DNA of 64,000 nt from Actinomyces israelii DSM 43320 (GCF_000711965.1 NZ_JONS01000010.1:59522-123521), one strand, 5' to 3'. Positions 21,201 through 30,026 are shown, counted from the first letter of the stretch. A program made the numbers and translations. The notes: generated from the letters alone by a model not told the origin.

Positions 21201-21276
21201 GAGCCAGGAGGTCGGCCTGGTAGCCGCGCAGCGGGACGTCCAGGCGCCAGGGGGTGAGCGGGCGCTCAGCGGTCAT
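18229..21276 (-). CDS. Superfamily II DEAD/DEAH-type helicase
   Basis: A 1015-residue SF2 ATPase. Motifs: PLRGYQADLLARV (Q-like), APPGAGKTVLGLVLA (Walker A), IVLDECHHLRAHW (motif II, DECH) and LIGLTATEPS (motif III). The second RecA lobe has GTRGLLGEGWDCPAVNTLVD and QQLRGRTIRLD (motifs V and VI). About 350 C-terminal residues lack recognisable domains. No nuclease or methyltransferase is adjacent, so it is not clearly a restriction or defence helicase; a role in DNA repair or recombination is possible. It overlaps the preceding small membrane-protein gene by 11 nt and the convergent lipoprotein gene by 16 nt. Confidence 0.85.
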   Translation of the reverse strand: MTAERPLTPWRLDVPLRGYQADLLARVTPDDGAALHLVAPPGAGKTVLGLVLAVRNGRRALVLAPTTVIRAQWAEQAARFLRTPDGGAPAVADRAPEAGEEPADLTVLTYQALSVVDAAGPWEAAARERWLDDLMRDGRTPALAGAWLDALAADNPAAYARGLRSRAAAVRARVDELDDDAVAALLASGARERLDALIAAGVATIVLDECHHLRAHWAVVVHYLRRRLAAAGAAPTLIGLTATEPSSEDRSWRRYHALLGEVDAEVPVPAVVRSGHLAPYRPLAWFTLPTPEETSFLTTAGAELRHRTAQYLLAPDGIDYLLGVVAPGLGADALAPDDPAEGAGRPGRPLAPDDPLLMRALAAGFEADPALAASAGALLRRTRDYTPTPLSVLLAPLLPELDTLDTAEELRLLARYALDRLLPDPARRDEWDDMRQTLRGFGLHLTDSGIRTGRSPLDVITAASRAKDAAVIDILRHELDALGERLRAVVVTDAAEHSAPHRALDVLVGAGGSDGADGPGAAGGAVRCFSAILTDTALRGLHPVLLTASHLRLAHGDEELLERLRARTGLELPDHDDGWSLTVDGSAARSADLVLAVGGLVASGAVRLVVGTRGLLGEGWDCPAVNTLVDLTTVTTAAAVQQLRGRTIRLDTAWPGKVAHNWSVACLMPAGSRLRSTTDLDRLRRKADRIWAVALPEPQQAAGEPERAAPVIETGLAGVLTPSQRRALDRLAAGAAPDEVAALNTATLAGLGDRQAERRRWALGAPSSPTPGTPSRTGRALEVVHIRARAGLLRRGTPTVFWTGAARAVLTALGARDGAPAGAGGLLVLTGNERMGAGSGPAASTADDVVLGLDGVDGAASARFADALAELLAPPRRRPRFVLEAAPLTLARSGRPDRLGPVRRALGRLAARGAWGAGRSLHLPVPTALAASRAAMRFFAEAWRRHVSPCRVRLVRDGGDAEALLAGRGAGAHRRVTVRRARRWIETPGDPAEPPGPAGPAGPPGRGGRAGQDEA

Positions 21277-21538
21277 GGCGGCGGTACCGCTCGGCCCCCG
21301 GCTCGGCCGGCCCGGCGTCGGGAGCGACGTCGATGAGGAGCTCCTCGCTCTGGCGCTGGGCGACCGTGTGCACGTGGGCGGGGTTGAAGACGTCCTCGAC
21401 GGCGCCCAGGACGGCGCCGCGGGGGTCGGGCCTGCGGTGGCGCCAGTAGATCCAGCCGCGGCCCTCCATCCACAGGCAGAGCCGGTCCGCCGCGAGGAGG
21501 GCGGCGGCGACGGCCGTCGCCGCGAGAAGCAGTCGCAC
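21266..21538 (-). CDS. Small membrane protein, resembling DUF6191
   Basis: 90 residues with one N-terminal membrane helix (about 3-22), then LWMEGRGWIYWRHRR and a polar tail containing VEDVFNPAHVHTVAQRQSEE. This pattern resembles small actinobacterial proteins classed as DUF6191; the family name is from memory and moderately sure. Its 3' end overlaps the helicase start by 11 nt, so the two are translationally coupled. Function unknown. Confidence 0.65.
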   Translation of the reverse strand: MRLLLAATAVAAALLAADRLCLWMEGRGWIYWRHRRPDPRGAVLGAVEDVFNPAHVHTVAQRQSEELLIDVAPDAGPAEPGAERYRRHDR

Positions 21539-21593
21539 AGCCGCAGTATGCCAGGGCGGCGGGACCGGAGCGGGGCCGCCGCACGGCTCCGGC

Positions 21594-23444
21594 TCAGGGG
21601 CGGGCGAGGGCCTCGCGCACGACGGCGGCGATCTCGCCGGCGGCCTCGGCGGCGGGCACGCTGCGCCTCTCGCCGCTGCGGCGGTCGCGGACCTCGACCG
21701 TGCCCTGCCTGGCCAGGTCGCGCCCGACGACGACGGTGTAGGGCACGCCCAGCAGCTCGGAGTCGGCGAACTTCACGCCCGCGGAGACCCTGCGGCGGTC
21801 GTCGTAGAGGACCTCGATGCCTGCGGCGTCGAGCTCCTCCCCCAGGGCGGCGGCGGTGTCGAAGATGGCGTCGTCCTTGCCGGTGGCCAGGACCTGGACG
21901 TGGTAGGGGGCGACCCGTATGGGCCAGGCGAGCCCCCGCTCGTCGTGGTTGGCCTCGGCCAGGGCGGCCATGACCCGGCTGACCCCGATGCCGTAGGAGC
22001 CCATGGTGACCACGCGCGCCTTGCCGTTCTCATCCAGGACGCTCAGCCCCAGCGCCTCGGAGTACTTCCGGCCCAGGGCGAAGATGTGGCCGATCTCAAT
22101 GCCTCGGGCCAGCTCCAGGGGGCCCGAGCCGTCGGGGGCCGGGTCGCCGGCGCGGATCTCGGCGGCCTCGATGGTGCCGTCGGCGCTGAAGTCGCGGCCC
22201 TTGACCAGGTGGAGGACGTGCTTCCTGGGCTCGTTGGCGCCGGTGACCCAGCTGGTGCCGTCCACGACGCGGGGGTCGAGCAGGTAGCGCACAGAACCGG
22301 TGAGGCGCTCGACGCCGTCCTCATCGGTCTCGATGCGCCGAAGGGGCGAGTTGGGGCCGATGGCGGTGGGGCCGATGTAGCCGCGCACGAGCTCGGGGTG
22401 GCCGGCGAAGTCCTCCTCGGCGGCCATGTCGACCTCGGCGGGGGCGACGGCGGCCTCGAGCCGCCTCATGTCGACCTCGCGGTCCCCGGGCAGGCCCACG
22501 ACGAGCAGCTCCTTGGAGCCGTCCGGATGGGTCAGGGCGACCACGACGTTCTTGAGCGCATCGGCGGCGGTCCACGCCCGGCCGTCGGGGCGGGGGTAGC
22601 GCTCGTTGCACAGCGCCACGAGGGTCTCGATGGTGGGGGTGTCGGGGGTGTCGACCACGCGGGCGGGCGGCTCGGCGCTCGCGTCCACGGGCTCGGGGGC
22701 GAGGGTGACGACGGCCTCGGCGTTGGCGGCGTAGCCGCCGGCGGAGCGCACGAAGGTGTCCTCGCCGATCTCGCAGGGGTGGAGGAACTCCTCGGAGTGG
22801 GACCCGCCCATGGCGCCGGCCATGGCGTTGACCGGGACGTAGTCCAGGCCCAGGCGGGCGAAGATCCGCTCGTAGGCGTCGCGGTGCAGGCGGTAGGAGG
22901 CCTCCAGCCCGGCGTCGTCCATGTCGAAGGAGTAGGAGTCCTTCATGACGAACTCGCGGCCGCGGATGAGGCCGGCGCGCGGGCGGGCCTCGTCGCGGTA
23001 CTTGGTCTGGATCTGGTAGATGACCGCGGGCAGGTCCTTGTAGGAGGAGTACATGTCCTTGACCAGGAGGGTGAACATCTCCTCGTGGGTGGGCGCCAGG
23101 AGGTAGTCGTTGTCCCTGCGGTCGGTCAGGGTGAACAGGGTGGGGCCGTACTGCTGCCAGCGCCCACTCGCCTTGTAGGGGTCGGCGGACAGCAGCGCGG
23201 GGAAGTGGACCTCCTGGGCGCCGATGGCGTCCATCTCCTCGCGCACGATCCCCTCGATCTTGCGCAGGGTGCGCAGGCCCAGCGGCAGCCAGGTGTAGAT
23301 GCCGGGGGCGGCGCGGCGTATGTAGCAGGCGCGCACGAGGAGCCTGTGGCCGGCGACCTCGGCGTCGGCCGGGTCCTCGCGCAGCGTCCGGATGAAGGAG
23401 GTGGAGAGTCGGTGCAGCACGGGCACATGGTACGTGCTGCGCAT
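21594..23444 (-). CDS. proS: Prolyl-tRNA synthetase
   Basis: Class II aminoacyl-tRNA synthetase charging tRNA-Pro. The opening [20 protein letters not shown] is the family start. Motif 2 is near [22 protein letters not shown], and an INS editing domain (about residues 230-400) sits before [18 protein letters not shown] sequence and motif 3 ([16 protein letters not shown]). The C-terminal anticodon-binding domain ends at 21594. The ATG at 23444 gives 616 residues. GTG codons at 23426 or 23420 are equally plausible starts because they lie immediately before the conserved opening and no clear ribosome site decides. Confidence 0.95.
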   Translation of the reverse strand: MRSTYHVPVLHRLSTSFIRTLREDPADAEVAGHRLLVRACYIRRAAPGIYTWLPLGLRTLRKIEGIVREEMDAIGAQEVHFPALLSADPYKASGRWQQYGPTLFTLTDRRDNDYLLAPTHEEMFTLLVKDMYSSYKDLPAVIYQIQTKYRDEARPRAGLIRGREFVMKDSYSFDMDDAGLEASYRLHRDAYERIFARLGLDYVPVNAMAGAMGGSHSEEFLHPCEIGEDTFVRSAGGYAANAEAVVTLAPEPVDASAEPPARVVDTPDTPTIETLVALCNERYPRPDGRAWTAADALKNVVVALTHPDGSKELLVVGLPGDREVDMRRLEAAVAPAEVDMAAEEDFAGHPELVRGYIGPTAIGPNSPLRRIETDEDGVERLTGSVRYLLDPRVVDGTSWVTGANEPRKHVLHLVKGRDFSADGTIEAAEIRAGDPAPDGSGPLELARGIEIGHIFALGRKYSEALGLSVLDENGKARVVTMGSYGIGVSRVMAALAEANHDERGLAWPIRVAPYHVQVLATGKDDAIFDTAAALGEELDAAGIEVLYDDRRRVSAGVKFADSELLGVPYTVVVGRDLARQGTVEVRDRRSGERRSVPAAEAAGEIAAVVREALARP

Positions 23445-23551
23445 GCGCCTGACAGCCGCGTGCGCGGCGGCCGGGCCCGTGGTCGGGCCGCACCGCGTGG
23501 CCCCAGCCGTCACTGGGCCATGGTCCGGCGCGGACGCGATGCGAAACTGGT

Positions 23552-23583
23552 GCATCATATGTTGATGCGCTAATCTAGCATCA
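23552..23583 (+). promoter_or_regulatory. Candidate vapBC operator and -10 for a leaderless mRNA
   Basis: Alternating half-sites gcatca (23552-23557), tgatgc (23563-23568) and gcatca (23578-23583) form two overlapping inverted repeats, as expected for a ribbon-helix-helix antitoxin operator. TAATCT at 23571-23576 fits a -10, which puts the start site at the ATG itself. No ribosome binding site precedes the gene, consistent with leaderless translation. Confidence 0.55.
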
Positions 23584-23816
23584 TGCGCACCACGGTTGAT
23601 CTTCCTCCGGCGCTCCACCACCGGATCTCCCGGGCCGCCGCAGCGCACGGAGTATCGCTGTCGGCCATGATCAGCGAGCTGACCGCCCTAGGACTCGAGC
23701 AGTCCGGGGCCGAGGAGGAGATCGGCACGAGCCCCGTCACCGGTCTTCCCCAGCTGCGTGCGGGACGGCCCGTCACCGCCGAGGAGATCAATGACTTCCT
23801 CGCGGAGAGCGAATGA
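23583..23816 (+). CDS. Ribbon-helix-helix antitoxin (VapB type)
   Basis: A 77-residue antitoxin. [20 protein letters not shown] is the typical RHH strand plus first helix, and [16 protein letters not shown] the second helix. The C-terminal 35 residues, which would bind and neutralise the toxin, end in [11 protein letters not shown]. Expected to repress its own promoter through the repeats at 23552-23583. The TGA overlaps the toxin's ATG in an ATGA (23813-23816). Confidence 0.85.
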   Translation: MRTTVDLPPALHHRISRAAAAHGVSLSAMISELTALGLEQSGAEEEIGTSPVTGLPQLRAGRPVTAEEINDFLAESE

Positions 23817-24232
23817 GCATCCATCTCGTCGACGCCACTGTCCTCATCGCTCTGCTCGTCCCCGACCACCAGCACCACAGTGCGGCGGAGTCCTGGATGG
23901 ACGGGCTGGAGGACGCGGACCTGATCGCCTCGGATCCGGCGGTGGAGGGTGCTCTCACCCGGTACGCGGTGCGGATCGGGCACTCCGCCGCTCAGGTGCA
24001 GCGCACGCTGCGCCGGGTGCACGAGATCGCCCGATGGCGGTTCTGGCCCGATGACCTTCCCTATGCGGACTCCGACCTGAGCACGGTGCGCGGGCACCGG
24101 CAGGTCACCAATTCCTATCTCGCCTCCCTGGCCCGCCATCACGGCGGCCGCCTGGTCACCTTCGACCGGGCCCTGGCAGCCCGGTTCCCCGACGTCGTCG
24201 ATCTGATCGGGTCGGGACATCCCGGGAAGTAG
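23813..24232 (+). CDS. PIN-domain ribonuclease toxin (VapC type)
   Basis: A 139-residue PIN domain. The first strand IHLVDATVLIALLV carries the first catalytic Asp. A central Glu sits in AVEGALTR, a downstream acidic pair near YADSDLS, and the last Asp in RLVTFDRALAARFPD. VapC toxins cut specific tRNAs or rRNA and halt translation when free of antitoxin. Coupled to the antitoxin by a 4-nt overlap. The pair sits at the edge of the accessory region next to proS. Confidence 0.85.
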   Translation: MSIHLVDATVLIALLVPDHQHHSAAESWMDGLEDADLIASDPAVEGALTRYAVRIGHSAAQVQRTLRRVHEIARWRFWPDDLPYADSDLSTVRGHRQVTNSYLASLARHHGGRLVTFDRALAARFPDVVDLIGSGHPGK

Positions 24233-24639
24233 GGATGGGGAGGGCTGGTCATTCATGGCCTGCCGCCGACCGCACCCAGGGCGCCTCACGGCGAAGGCCG
24301 GAGGGGCAGGGATTTCGGCCAGATGCAGGAGCTTCGGTCGGGCGCAGGGGTCGTGCGCCCGATGCGGGACTCCCGCCACCCGCCTGAGGCACGGAACCTC
24401 TGCTTCAGGACGAGCCCCCGATTCGGGCCGCGCGGGCTCGGCAACGGCCCGGCGTCAACCAGTGCCGGCCCGCGGAAACGCGAGAAGCGAGCAACCCATG
24501 AGGCTTATTCAGCAACAGGCCGCCCTGGGCCACCGCCTGGGCTGCCTCAGCCTGAGAATCGAGTGTGATAATCCAATTCTCTCACGAGACGGCCGATGCT
24601 CCTGCTAACGACACGAACAACCCATCATGAATAACACCC
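24233..24639. other. 407 bp without a recognisable gene
   Basis: Between the toxin stop and the 3' end of the DUF4190-like gene. Short open frames exist on the plus strand but have no recognisable similarity or ribosome sites. I see no clear hairpin terminator or repeat. Confidence 0.5.
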
Positions 24640-24963
24640 TTACATCTGCACCTGCGCCAGCACCACGATGAGCGCGCCGACGAAACCGATCACCCCGCAG
24701 ATAATTCCTGCCGTACCCATGCCCCGATTCTTGGCAAGCCCCTGGTCAGCAGCCGCCTGGGCCTGAAGCCCCAGGACGATGGCGATAATCCCGAAGATCA
24801 TCCCGCAGCACAGGAGGCTAACCACCCCCAGGCCCAGCGCCCAGTTCCCGAGGTAGTTCTTCTCGTCGCTCGGATAATACCGATCCGAGCGATAGCCCCC
24901 GGGATAGCGCACTGGAACCCCATCATGCCCTCCATCAGGAACAGGCTCCTCGTCGATCCCCAT
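24640..24963 (-). CDS. DUF4190-like two-helix membrane protein
   Basis: 107 residues. A polar, Tyr/Gly-rich N-terminal segment (about 1-38) is followed by helix 1 (GVVSLLCCGMIFGIIAIVLG), a short polar loop (QAQAAADQGLAKNRG) and helix 2 (AGIICGVIGFVGALIVVL). This is the DUF4190 layout, common in actinobacteria and of unknown role. ATG with GGAGAT seven bases upstream. Stands alone between the toxin-antitoxin and the mevalonate genes. Confidence 0.7.
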   Translation of the reverse strand: MGIDEEPVPDGGHDGVPVRYPGGYRSDRYYPSDEKNYLGNWALGLGVVSLLCCGMIFGIIAIVLGLQAQAAADQGLAKNRGMGTAGIICGVIGFVGALIVVLAQVQM

Positions 24964-25279
24964 ATCGTATCTCCATGCCGGTCATCAGGAGCGCCCTGGC
25001 GGTACTGTATTGCCACAATCCACAGAAACGGACCGGGGGAAGAGAGCCGCCGCCGTTGCGGAAAGCCTACTACAGCCCCTAGTCGCAGCGCTACCCGGAT
25101 GAGGGCACAGGCGAGCAGTCATTCCGGATGATGGAACAACCCATCGCCGGCGCGGCCTCGTCGAGGCTTGCCCACAGAAATCTTTCCGCCTCGTGCCTGC
25201 GCATCTCAGACCCCGTTGCTGCTGGGCAGTGAATAGCGGCCACCGCCATGAAGGCGCCATCACGCCAGGCACCCGGATC

Positions 25280-25471
25280 ACGACCGTGCGTGAGCGCGAG
25301 GTGGCGATCCTGGCGGCGCAGGGCCTGGTCAACAGCGAGATCGCGGACCGCCTGGGGATCGGGGCGGCCACGGTCAAGACCCATGTCTCGACACTGCCGG
25401 AGAAGTTCCAGGTCAGGAACCGGGCGCAGCTCGCAGTAGCTGCGGCAGACCGGCTGACGCCCCCCCTGAAC
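25280..25471 (+). pseudogene. Remnant of a LuxR/NarL-type response regulator (HTH domain only)
   Basis: About 64 codons read as a complete LuxR helix-turn-helix: REREVAILAAQGLVNSEIA, DRLGIGAATVKTHV and then KFQVRNRAQLAV. No receiver domain precedes it; upstream codons in this frame (from 25193) are unrelated, and the frame runs on to 25597 as non-homologous sequence. The rest of the 25.0-25.6 kb gap holds no other gene I can support. Best read as a truncated leftover; a very small stand-alone HTH protein is less likely. Confidence 0.6.
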
Positions 25472-25639
25472 CGGGTCCCGTCCGTCGTCGGGCTCGTATT
25501 GGACTCATCGCGCCCTGCTGGTACATCCCTGCCGCAGCACCGGGCGACAGGTGACCGACGCCTGATTGCAGAGCCGGAAGCGAGCCATTTAACCTGACCC
25601 GGATCATCACAGCCCACTGGGCCGCAACCAAGGAAGCGT

Positions 25640-26602
25640 ATGGACAGGCACTCCCCCACCCACGAGGGCCACGGCCGCACCTGGGCAAAGGCCATCCTCC
25701 TGGGTGAGCACTCCGTCGTCTACGGGCACCCCGCCGTGGCCATGCCGCTGCACGACCTTCAGATGCGGGCAACCGCCGCACCGGTGACCGGGCCCTCGAT
25801 GCTGCGCGGCCTGGACTACTCCGGTCCCATGGACGCCAGCGGGCCGGGCTTCGCCTGCGTCGTGCGCGCCTTCGAGGCGGCCCGCGAGCTCTCGGGCTGC
25901 CTGGAGCAGCCCTTTGAGGTGACCACCAGAAGCGACTTCCCCCATGAGCGCGGGATGGGGTCGTCGGCCGCTGCTGCGGGCGCCGTCATCCGCGCCGTCC
26001 TGGACGCCTGCGGGCGTGCGGCCTCCACGGATGAGCTGTTCGCCCTGACTCAGATGGCCGAGCAGGTCGCCCATGGCAGGCCCTCCGGGCTGGATGCCGC
26101 GGCCACCAGCTCCCCCTGCCCCATCCGCTTCCAGGGCGGCCAGATGCAGCCGCTCACCCAGCGCATCCAGGACGCTTGCCTCGTCATCGCCGACTCCGGC
26201 GTCCACGGCAGCACCCGCGAGGCCGTCGGAGGCCTGCGCGAGCGCTACGAGGAGGATCCCGACGGCGTCGGCCCGCTCATCGCCGCTCTCGGCAGGCTCG
26301 CGCAGGTCGGCATCGCGGCGCTGGACGGCGGCGACGCGCAGGCCCTGGGATCGGCGATGAACCGTGCCCATGAGGTGCTGGCGCAGCTGGAGCTGAGCCT
26401 GCCGGTCCTGGACCGGCTCACGGCAGCCGCCCGCGACGCCGGGGCCCTCGGCGCCAAGCTCACCGGCGGCGGGCTCGGCGGGTGCGTGATCGCGCTCGCC
26501 GACGGCGAGGAGGCGGCAGGCCGCATCCGCGGCGCCTTGGAGAGTGCGGGAGCGCCGGCCGCATGGATCTATCAGATGCGCACCAGTGAGGTGAGTCAGT
26601 GA
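25640..26602 (+). CDS. mvk: Mevalonate kinase
   Basis: Phosphorylates mevalonate at O5, the first step of the lower mevalonate pathway. GHMP-kinase motifs are complete: motif 1 KAILLGEHSVVYGHPAV, motif 2 ERGMGSSAAAAGAV (ATP-binding Gly/Ser loop) and motif 3 GAKLTGGGLGGCVIAL. HGRPSGLDAAA holds the catalytic Asp. 320 residues, normal for bacterial enzymes. ATG at 25640 preceded by AAGGAAG (25630-25636). First of four genes joined by 4-nt overlaps (mvk-mvaD-pmk-fni), the same order as in the Streptomyces mevalonate cluster. Confidence 0.95.
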   Translation: MDRHSPTHEGHGRTWAKAILLGEHSVVYGHPAVAMPLHDLQMRATAAPVTGPSMLRGLDYSGPMDASGPGFACVVRAFEAARELSGCLEQPFEVTTRSDFPHERGMGSSAAAAGAVIRAVLDACGRAASTDELFALTQMAEQVAHGRPSGLDAAATSSPCPIRFQGGQMQPLTQRIQDACLVIADSGVHGSTREAVGGLRERYEEDPDGVGPLIAALGRLAQVGIAALDGGDAQALGSAMNRAHEVLAQLELSLPVLDRLTAAARDAGALGAKLTGGGLGGCVIALADGEEAAGRIRGALESAGAPAAWIYQMRTSEVSQ

Positions 26603-27657
26603 CGTCCCCGCAATCCCCGGCAATGCCATCGAGGCCCGCAGCATCCACCGCGACGGCGAGCGCGAACACGAACATCGCGCTCATCAAGTACTGGGGCAAG
26701 GCGGACGAGTCGCTGATGATCCCCACCACCTCAAGCCTGTCCCTGACCCTCGATGACACCTGGACCACCACCACGGTCTCCTTCGACGGAGGCTCGGGCG
26801 ACGCTGACGCGGTGAGGATCAACGGCTCCGCCCCCAACGGGACGGTGCTGGCCCGGGTGACCCGCTTCCTCGACCTCGTGCGCGAGCGCTCCGGCATCGC
26901 GCAGCGGGCGAGCGTGGACTCCACCAGCACGGTGCCGTTGGCGGCCGGCCTGGCCAGCTCCGCGGCCGGCTTCGCGGCGCTGGCCGCGGCGGCCTCGCGG
27001 GCAGCTGGGATGGACCTGGACGGCCGCGCCCTGTCCCGGCTCGCCCGACGCGGCTCTGGCTCGGCGGCGCGCTCCGTGTTCGGCGGGCTGGTGCTGTGGA
27101 ACGCCGGGGGTGACGACGCCGCCTCCTACGCCGAGCCCATCAAGGGCGCCATCGAGGGCGCCGCCGAGGAGACCGCTGGGAGCGGCCTGGACCCGGCCAT
27201 GGTCGTCGTCGTGCTCTCCGACGGACGCAAGACGATCTCCAGCACGCAGGCCATGCGCCGGACCATGGCCGCCTCGCCGCTCTACCCCGCCTGGGTGGAG
27301 GCGAGCCGCGAGGACCTGCGCGCCGCCCTGGAGGCGGTTCGCTCAGGGGACCTTGCGCGCCTGGGCGAGGTGGCCGAGGCCAACGCCCTGGGCATGCACG
27401 CCTCGATGATGGCCGCGCGCCCCGCGATCATGTACTGGCTGCCGCGGACGGTCGAGGTGCTGCACACGATCCGCGCGATGCGCCAGGACGGCCTGCCCGC
27501 CTGGGCCACCATTGATGCCGGCCCGAACGTGAAGGTCCTGACCCGGGGCAGCAGCGCCGAGCAGGTCGCGACCGCGCTGCGCGAGAGCGTCCCCGGCGCA
27601 GCGGTGTCGGTCAGGCGCCCCGGCGCCGGTGTGCGATTCGAGGAGGCCTCCCGATGA
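26599..27657 (+). CDS. mvaD: Diphosphomevalonate decarboxylase
   Basis: ATP-dependent decarboxylation of mevalonate diphosphate to isopentenyl diphosphate. ATASANTNIALIKYWGKAD is the diagnostic opening, followed by IPTTSSLSLTLD. PLAAGLASSAAGFAALAAAA is the GHMP loop. GSGSAARSVFGGLVLWN precedes the catalytic region, with MHASMMAARPAIMYW later and DAGPNVKVL near the end. 352 residues including a roughly 20-residue low-complexity N terminus. The GTG at 26599 overlaps the mvk stop (GTGA) and the 3' end overlaps pmk. Confidence 0.95.
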   Translation: MTSPQSPAMPSRPAASTATASANTNIALIKYWGKADESLMIPTTSSLSLTLDDTWTTTTVSFDGGSGDADAVRINGSAPNGTVLARVTRFLDLVRERSGIAQRASVDSTSTVPLAAGLASSAAGFAALAAAASRAAGMDLDGRALSRLARRGSGSAARSVFGGLVLWNAGGDDAASYAEPIKGAIEGAAEETAGSGLDPAMVVVVLSDGRKTISSTQAMRRTMAASPLYPAWVEASREDLRAALEAVRSGDLARLGEVAEANALGMHASMMAARPAIMYWLPRTVEVLHTIRAMRQDGLPAWATIDAGPNVKVLTRGSSAEQVATALRESVPGAAVSVRRPGAGVRFEEASR

Positions 27658-28784
27658 TCTCGCAGAGCGCCCCCGGGAAGCTGTATATCGCCGGAGAGTA
27701 CGCCGTCGTCGAGCCCGGGCACCAGGCGGTGCTGGTGGCCGTCGACCGCTTCATCACGGTGCGGATCGCGGAGGCCGAGGATGGCGGCTCCGCCGACCCC
27801 ACCGGTCATATCAGCTCCACCCTGTACGAGGCGCAGTCCCTGACCTGGTACCGGCGCCCCGAGGACGGGGTGGTGATGGTCGACAAGCAGTTCGACGACT
27901 ACGTGGTCTCCGCGATCCGCATGGTGGAGCAGATGGTGCGCGAGGCCGGGGGCCCGCTGCGCTACTTCGACCTGGACGTCTCCAGCGAGCTCGACGACGG
28001 CAGCGGGCGCAAGCTCGGCCTGGGCTCCTCCTCGGCGGTCACCGTCGCCACGGTGCGCGCCGTGGCCAGGTTCTACGGCCTGGTCCTGGATGACATGGCC
28101 GTCTACAAGCTGGCGCTGCTGGCCACGGATGCCGTCCAGCCCATCGGCTCCGGGGGCGATATCGCGGCCAGTTCCTTCACCGGATGGGTCGCCTACACCT
28201 CCCCCGACCGCGCGTGGCTGCACCAGGTGAGCGGGGCCCCGGGCATGGGCAATAGCCCAGGGGGGTCAGCGGGGCTGAGCGAGCTGGTGCGGATGGACTG
28301 GCCGCTGCTCAGCATCCGGCGCCTGCCCGCCCCAGGCCTGCGCCTGAGCGTGGGATGGACCGGCAGCCCCGCCTCCACCCCGCGGCTGGTGGCCGACGTC
28401 CAGGCCCACACGCGCGGGGCGCAGGACGCCGCCTACACCGCGTTCCTCCGGGAGAGCGAGGCCTGCCTGAGCGCCCTGACCCTGGCGCTCCGAGAGGACG
28501 ACGCCCAGGAGACCAGGCTCCGGATCCAGGAGGGGCGCCGTCTCCTGTCGGGTCTGAGCCGCACCAGCGGGATCACCATCGAGACCTCGCAGCTGCGCCG
28601 CCTGGTGGAGATCGCCCAGGAGCACGGAGCAGTGGCCAAGAGCTCGGGTGCCGGCGGCGGGGACTGCGGCATCGCGCTGTGCCCGCCCGGGACCGATGTG
28701 GCCGCCATGCACGCGGCCTGGGAGTCGGCGGGTATCCAGCCTCTGGACTTGCGCGTCCACTCCCACAGCGGAGACGACTCATGA
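27654..28784 (+). CDS. Phosphomevalonate kinase
   Basis: Converts phosphomevalonate to the diphosphate; GHMP superfamily. N-terminal SAPGKLYIAGEYAVVEPGH is the family motif. GRKLGLGSSSAVTVATVRAV is the ATP loop, and KSSGAGGGDCGIAL is motif 3. 376 residues, in the usual range for the bacterial orthologue. Starts at an ATGA overlap with mvaD and ends in an ATGA overlap with fni. The biochemical order of the pathway is mvk, pmk, mvaD, fni, so the cluster covers every step from mevalonate to IPP/DMAPP. Confidence 0.93.
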   Translation: MISQSAPGKLYIAGEYAVVEPGHQAVLVAVDRFITVRIAEAEDGGSADPTGHISSTLYEAQSLTWYRRPEDGVVMVDKQFDDYVVSAIRMVEQMVREAGGPLRYFDLDVSSELDDGSGRKLGLGSSSAVTVATVRAVARFYGLVLDDMAVYKLALLATDAVQPIGSGGDIAASSFTGWVAYTSPDRAWLHQVSGAPGMGNSPGGSAGLSELVRMDWPLLSIRRLPAPGLRLSVGWTGSPASTPRLVADVQAHTRGAQDAAYTAFLRESEACLSALTLALREDDAQETRLRIQEGRRLLSGLSRTSGITIETSQLRRLVEIAQEHGAVAKSSGAGGGDCGIALCPPGTDVAAMHAAWESAGIQPLDLRVHSHSGDDS

Positions 28785-29902
28785 GCAGCACGGGCATGAG
28801 CGCCGCAGGGCCCGCCGAGGAGCAAGCTCGCGCCTCGCGCAAGGACGAGCACCTGGACCTGGCCGTGCGCCTTCATGGCACGGACCGGCCCAACGCCTTC
28901 GACGACGTCTCTTTCATGCACCACGGCCTGCCTGGAACGTCCGCCGACTCGACCGACATCAGCACGAGCGTGTGCGGCGCACGCTGGCCGGTCCCCTTTT
29001 ACATCAACGCGATGACCGGGGGCACGAGCGCCACTGCGGCGATCAACACGGACCTGGCGCGCGCTGCCGCCGACGCGGGCGTCGCGATCGCCTGCGGCTC
29101 CCAGCACATCGCCCTTCGGGAGCCCGAGCGCGCCGACGGCTTTAAGGTCATCCGCCGCGAGGCGCCGGACGCCTTCGTACTGGCGAACGTGGGCCCCACG
29201 GTGTCCCCGGACCTGGCGCTGCGGGCCGTGGAGATGATCGGAGCCAACGCCCTGCAGGTGCACGTGAATGCCGCCCAGGAGCTGGTCATGCCCGAGGGCG
29301 ACCGGGACTTCCGGGACTGGGACGAGCGCATCGCCTCCATCACCGCTGCCGTGCCCGTACCGGTGATCGTCAAGGAGGTCGGCTTCGGGCTCTCACGGTG
29401 CACGATCGCGACCCTCGCGCGCACCGGCGTCGCCGCCGTCGACGTGGCCGGGGCCGGGGGCACCGACTTCATCACGATCGAGAACGAGCGGCGTGCTGGC
29501 CGGGAGTACTCCTACCTGACCGGCTGGGGGCAGTCGGCGGTGCTGTGCCTCCTGGAGTCACTGAGCGGCCGTCTGGACGGCCGAGAGCCCGTCGGGCTGC
29601 CGGTACTGGCCTCCGGGGGCGTGCGCCACCCGCTCGACGTCGTGCGAGCGCTCGCCCTGGGGGCCCGCGCCGTCGGCATCTCGGGACACTTCCTGCGCAC
29701 CCTGGTCGACCACGGCACGAGCGGGCTGCGGCGCGAGCTGAGGACGTGGACCGACCACGTGCGCACCCTCATGACCCTGCTGGGCGCACCCGACGTCGAG
29801 CAGCTGCGCCGCACCGACGTGCTGGTCACAGGAGACACGGCGGAGAAGGCGCGCCTGCTCGGCGTGGAGCTGGAGGCTCTCTCCCGCCGCTCGGAGCGGT
29901 AG
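28781..29902 (+). CDS. fni: Type 2 isopentenyl-diphosphate delta-isomerase
   Basis: FMN- and NADPH-dependent interconversion of IPP and DMAPP. RKDEHLDLAVRL is the N-terminal motif. Later motifs are FYINAMTGGT, ACGSQHIALREPE, NVGPTVSP, QVHVNAAQELVMPEGDRDF (substrate-binding Gln and Glu), IVKEVGFGLS and DVAGAGGTDFI, then LPVLASGGVRHPLDVV and GARAVGIS for the flavin phosphate. 373 residues from the ATG at 28781, which overlaps the pmk stop. Last gene of the cluster; no HMG-CoA synthase or reductase gene follows. Convergent with the TctA-like gene. Confidence 0.95.
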   Translation: MSSTGMSAAGPAEEQARASRKDEHLDLAVRLHGTDRPNAFDDVSFMHHGLPGTSADSTDISTSVCGARWPVPFYINAMTGGTSATAAINTDLARAAADAGVAIACGSQHIALREPERADGFKVIRREAPDAFVLANVGPTVSPDLALRAVEMIGANALQVHVNAAQELVMPEGDRDFRDWDERIASITAAVPVPVIVKEVGFGLSRCTIATLARTGVAAVDVAGAGGTDFITIENERRAGREYSYLTGWGQSAVLCLLESLSGRLDGREPVGLPVLASGGVRHPLDVVRALALGARAVGISGHFLRTLVDHGTSGLRRELRTWTDHVRTLMTLLGAPDVEQLRRTDVLVTGDTAEKARLLGVELEALSRRSER

Positions 29903-30026
29903 GCGGACAACCAGCTGCATATCGCCTACTACGCCGTTCTGCCTCTTACCGTACGAGCACGAGGAGCGTAGTAAGGGGAAAAGGAGCGTAGCAAGAGGAT
30001 GGCGCACGGACCGATCCGGCTGCGGC

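Noticed and set aside
29903..30026. Terminator between fni and the TctA-like gene
   Set aside because: Short complementary pieces (tactacgc / gcgtagta) are separated by about 30 nt and do not form a convincing terminator hairpin.
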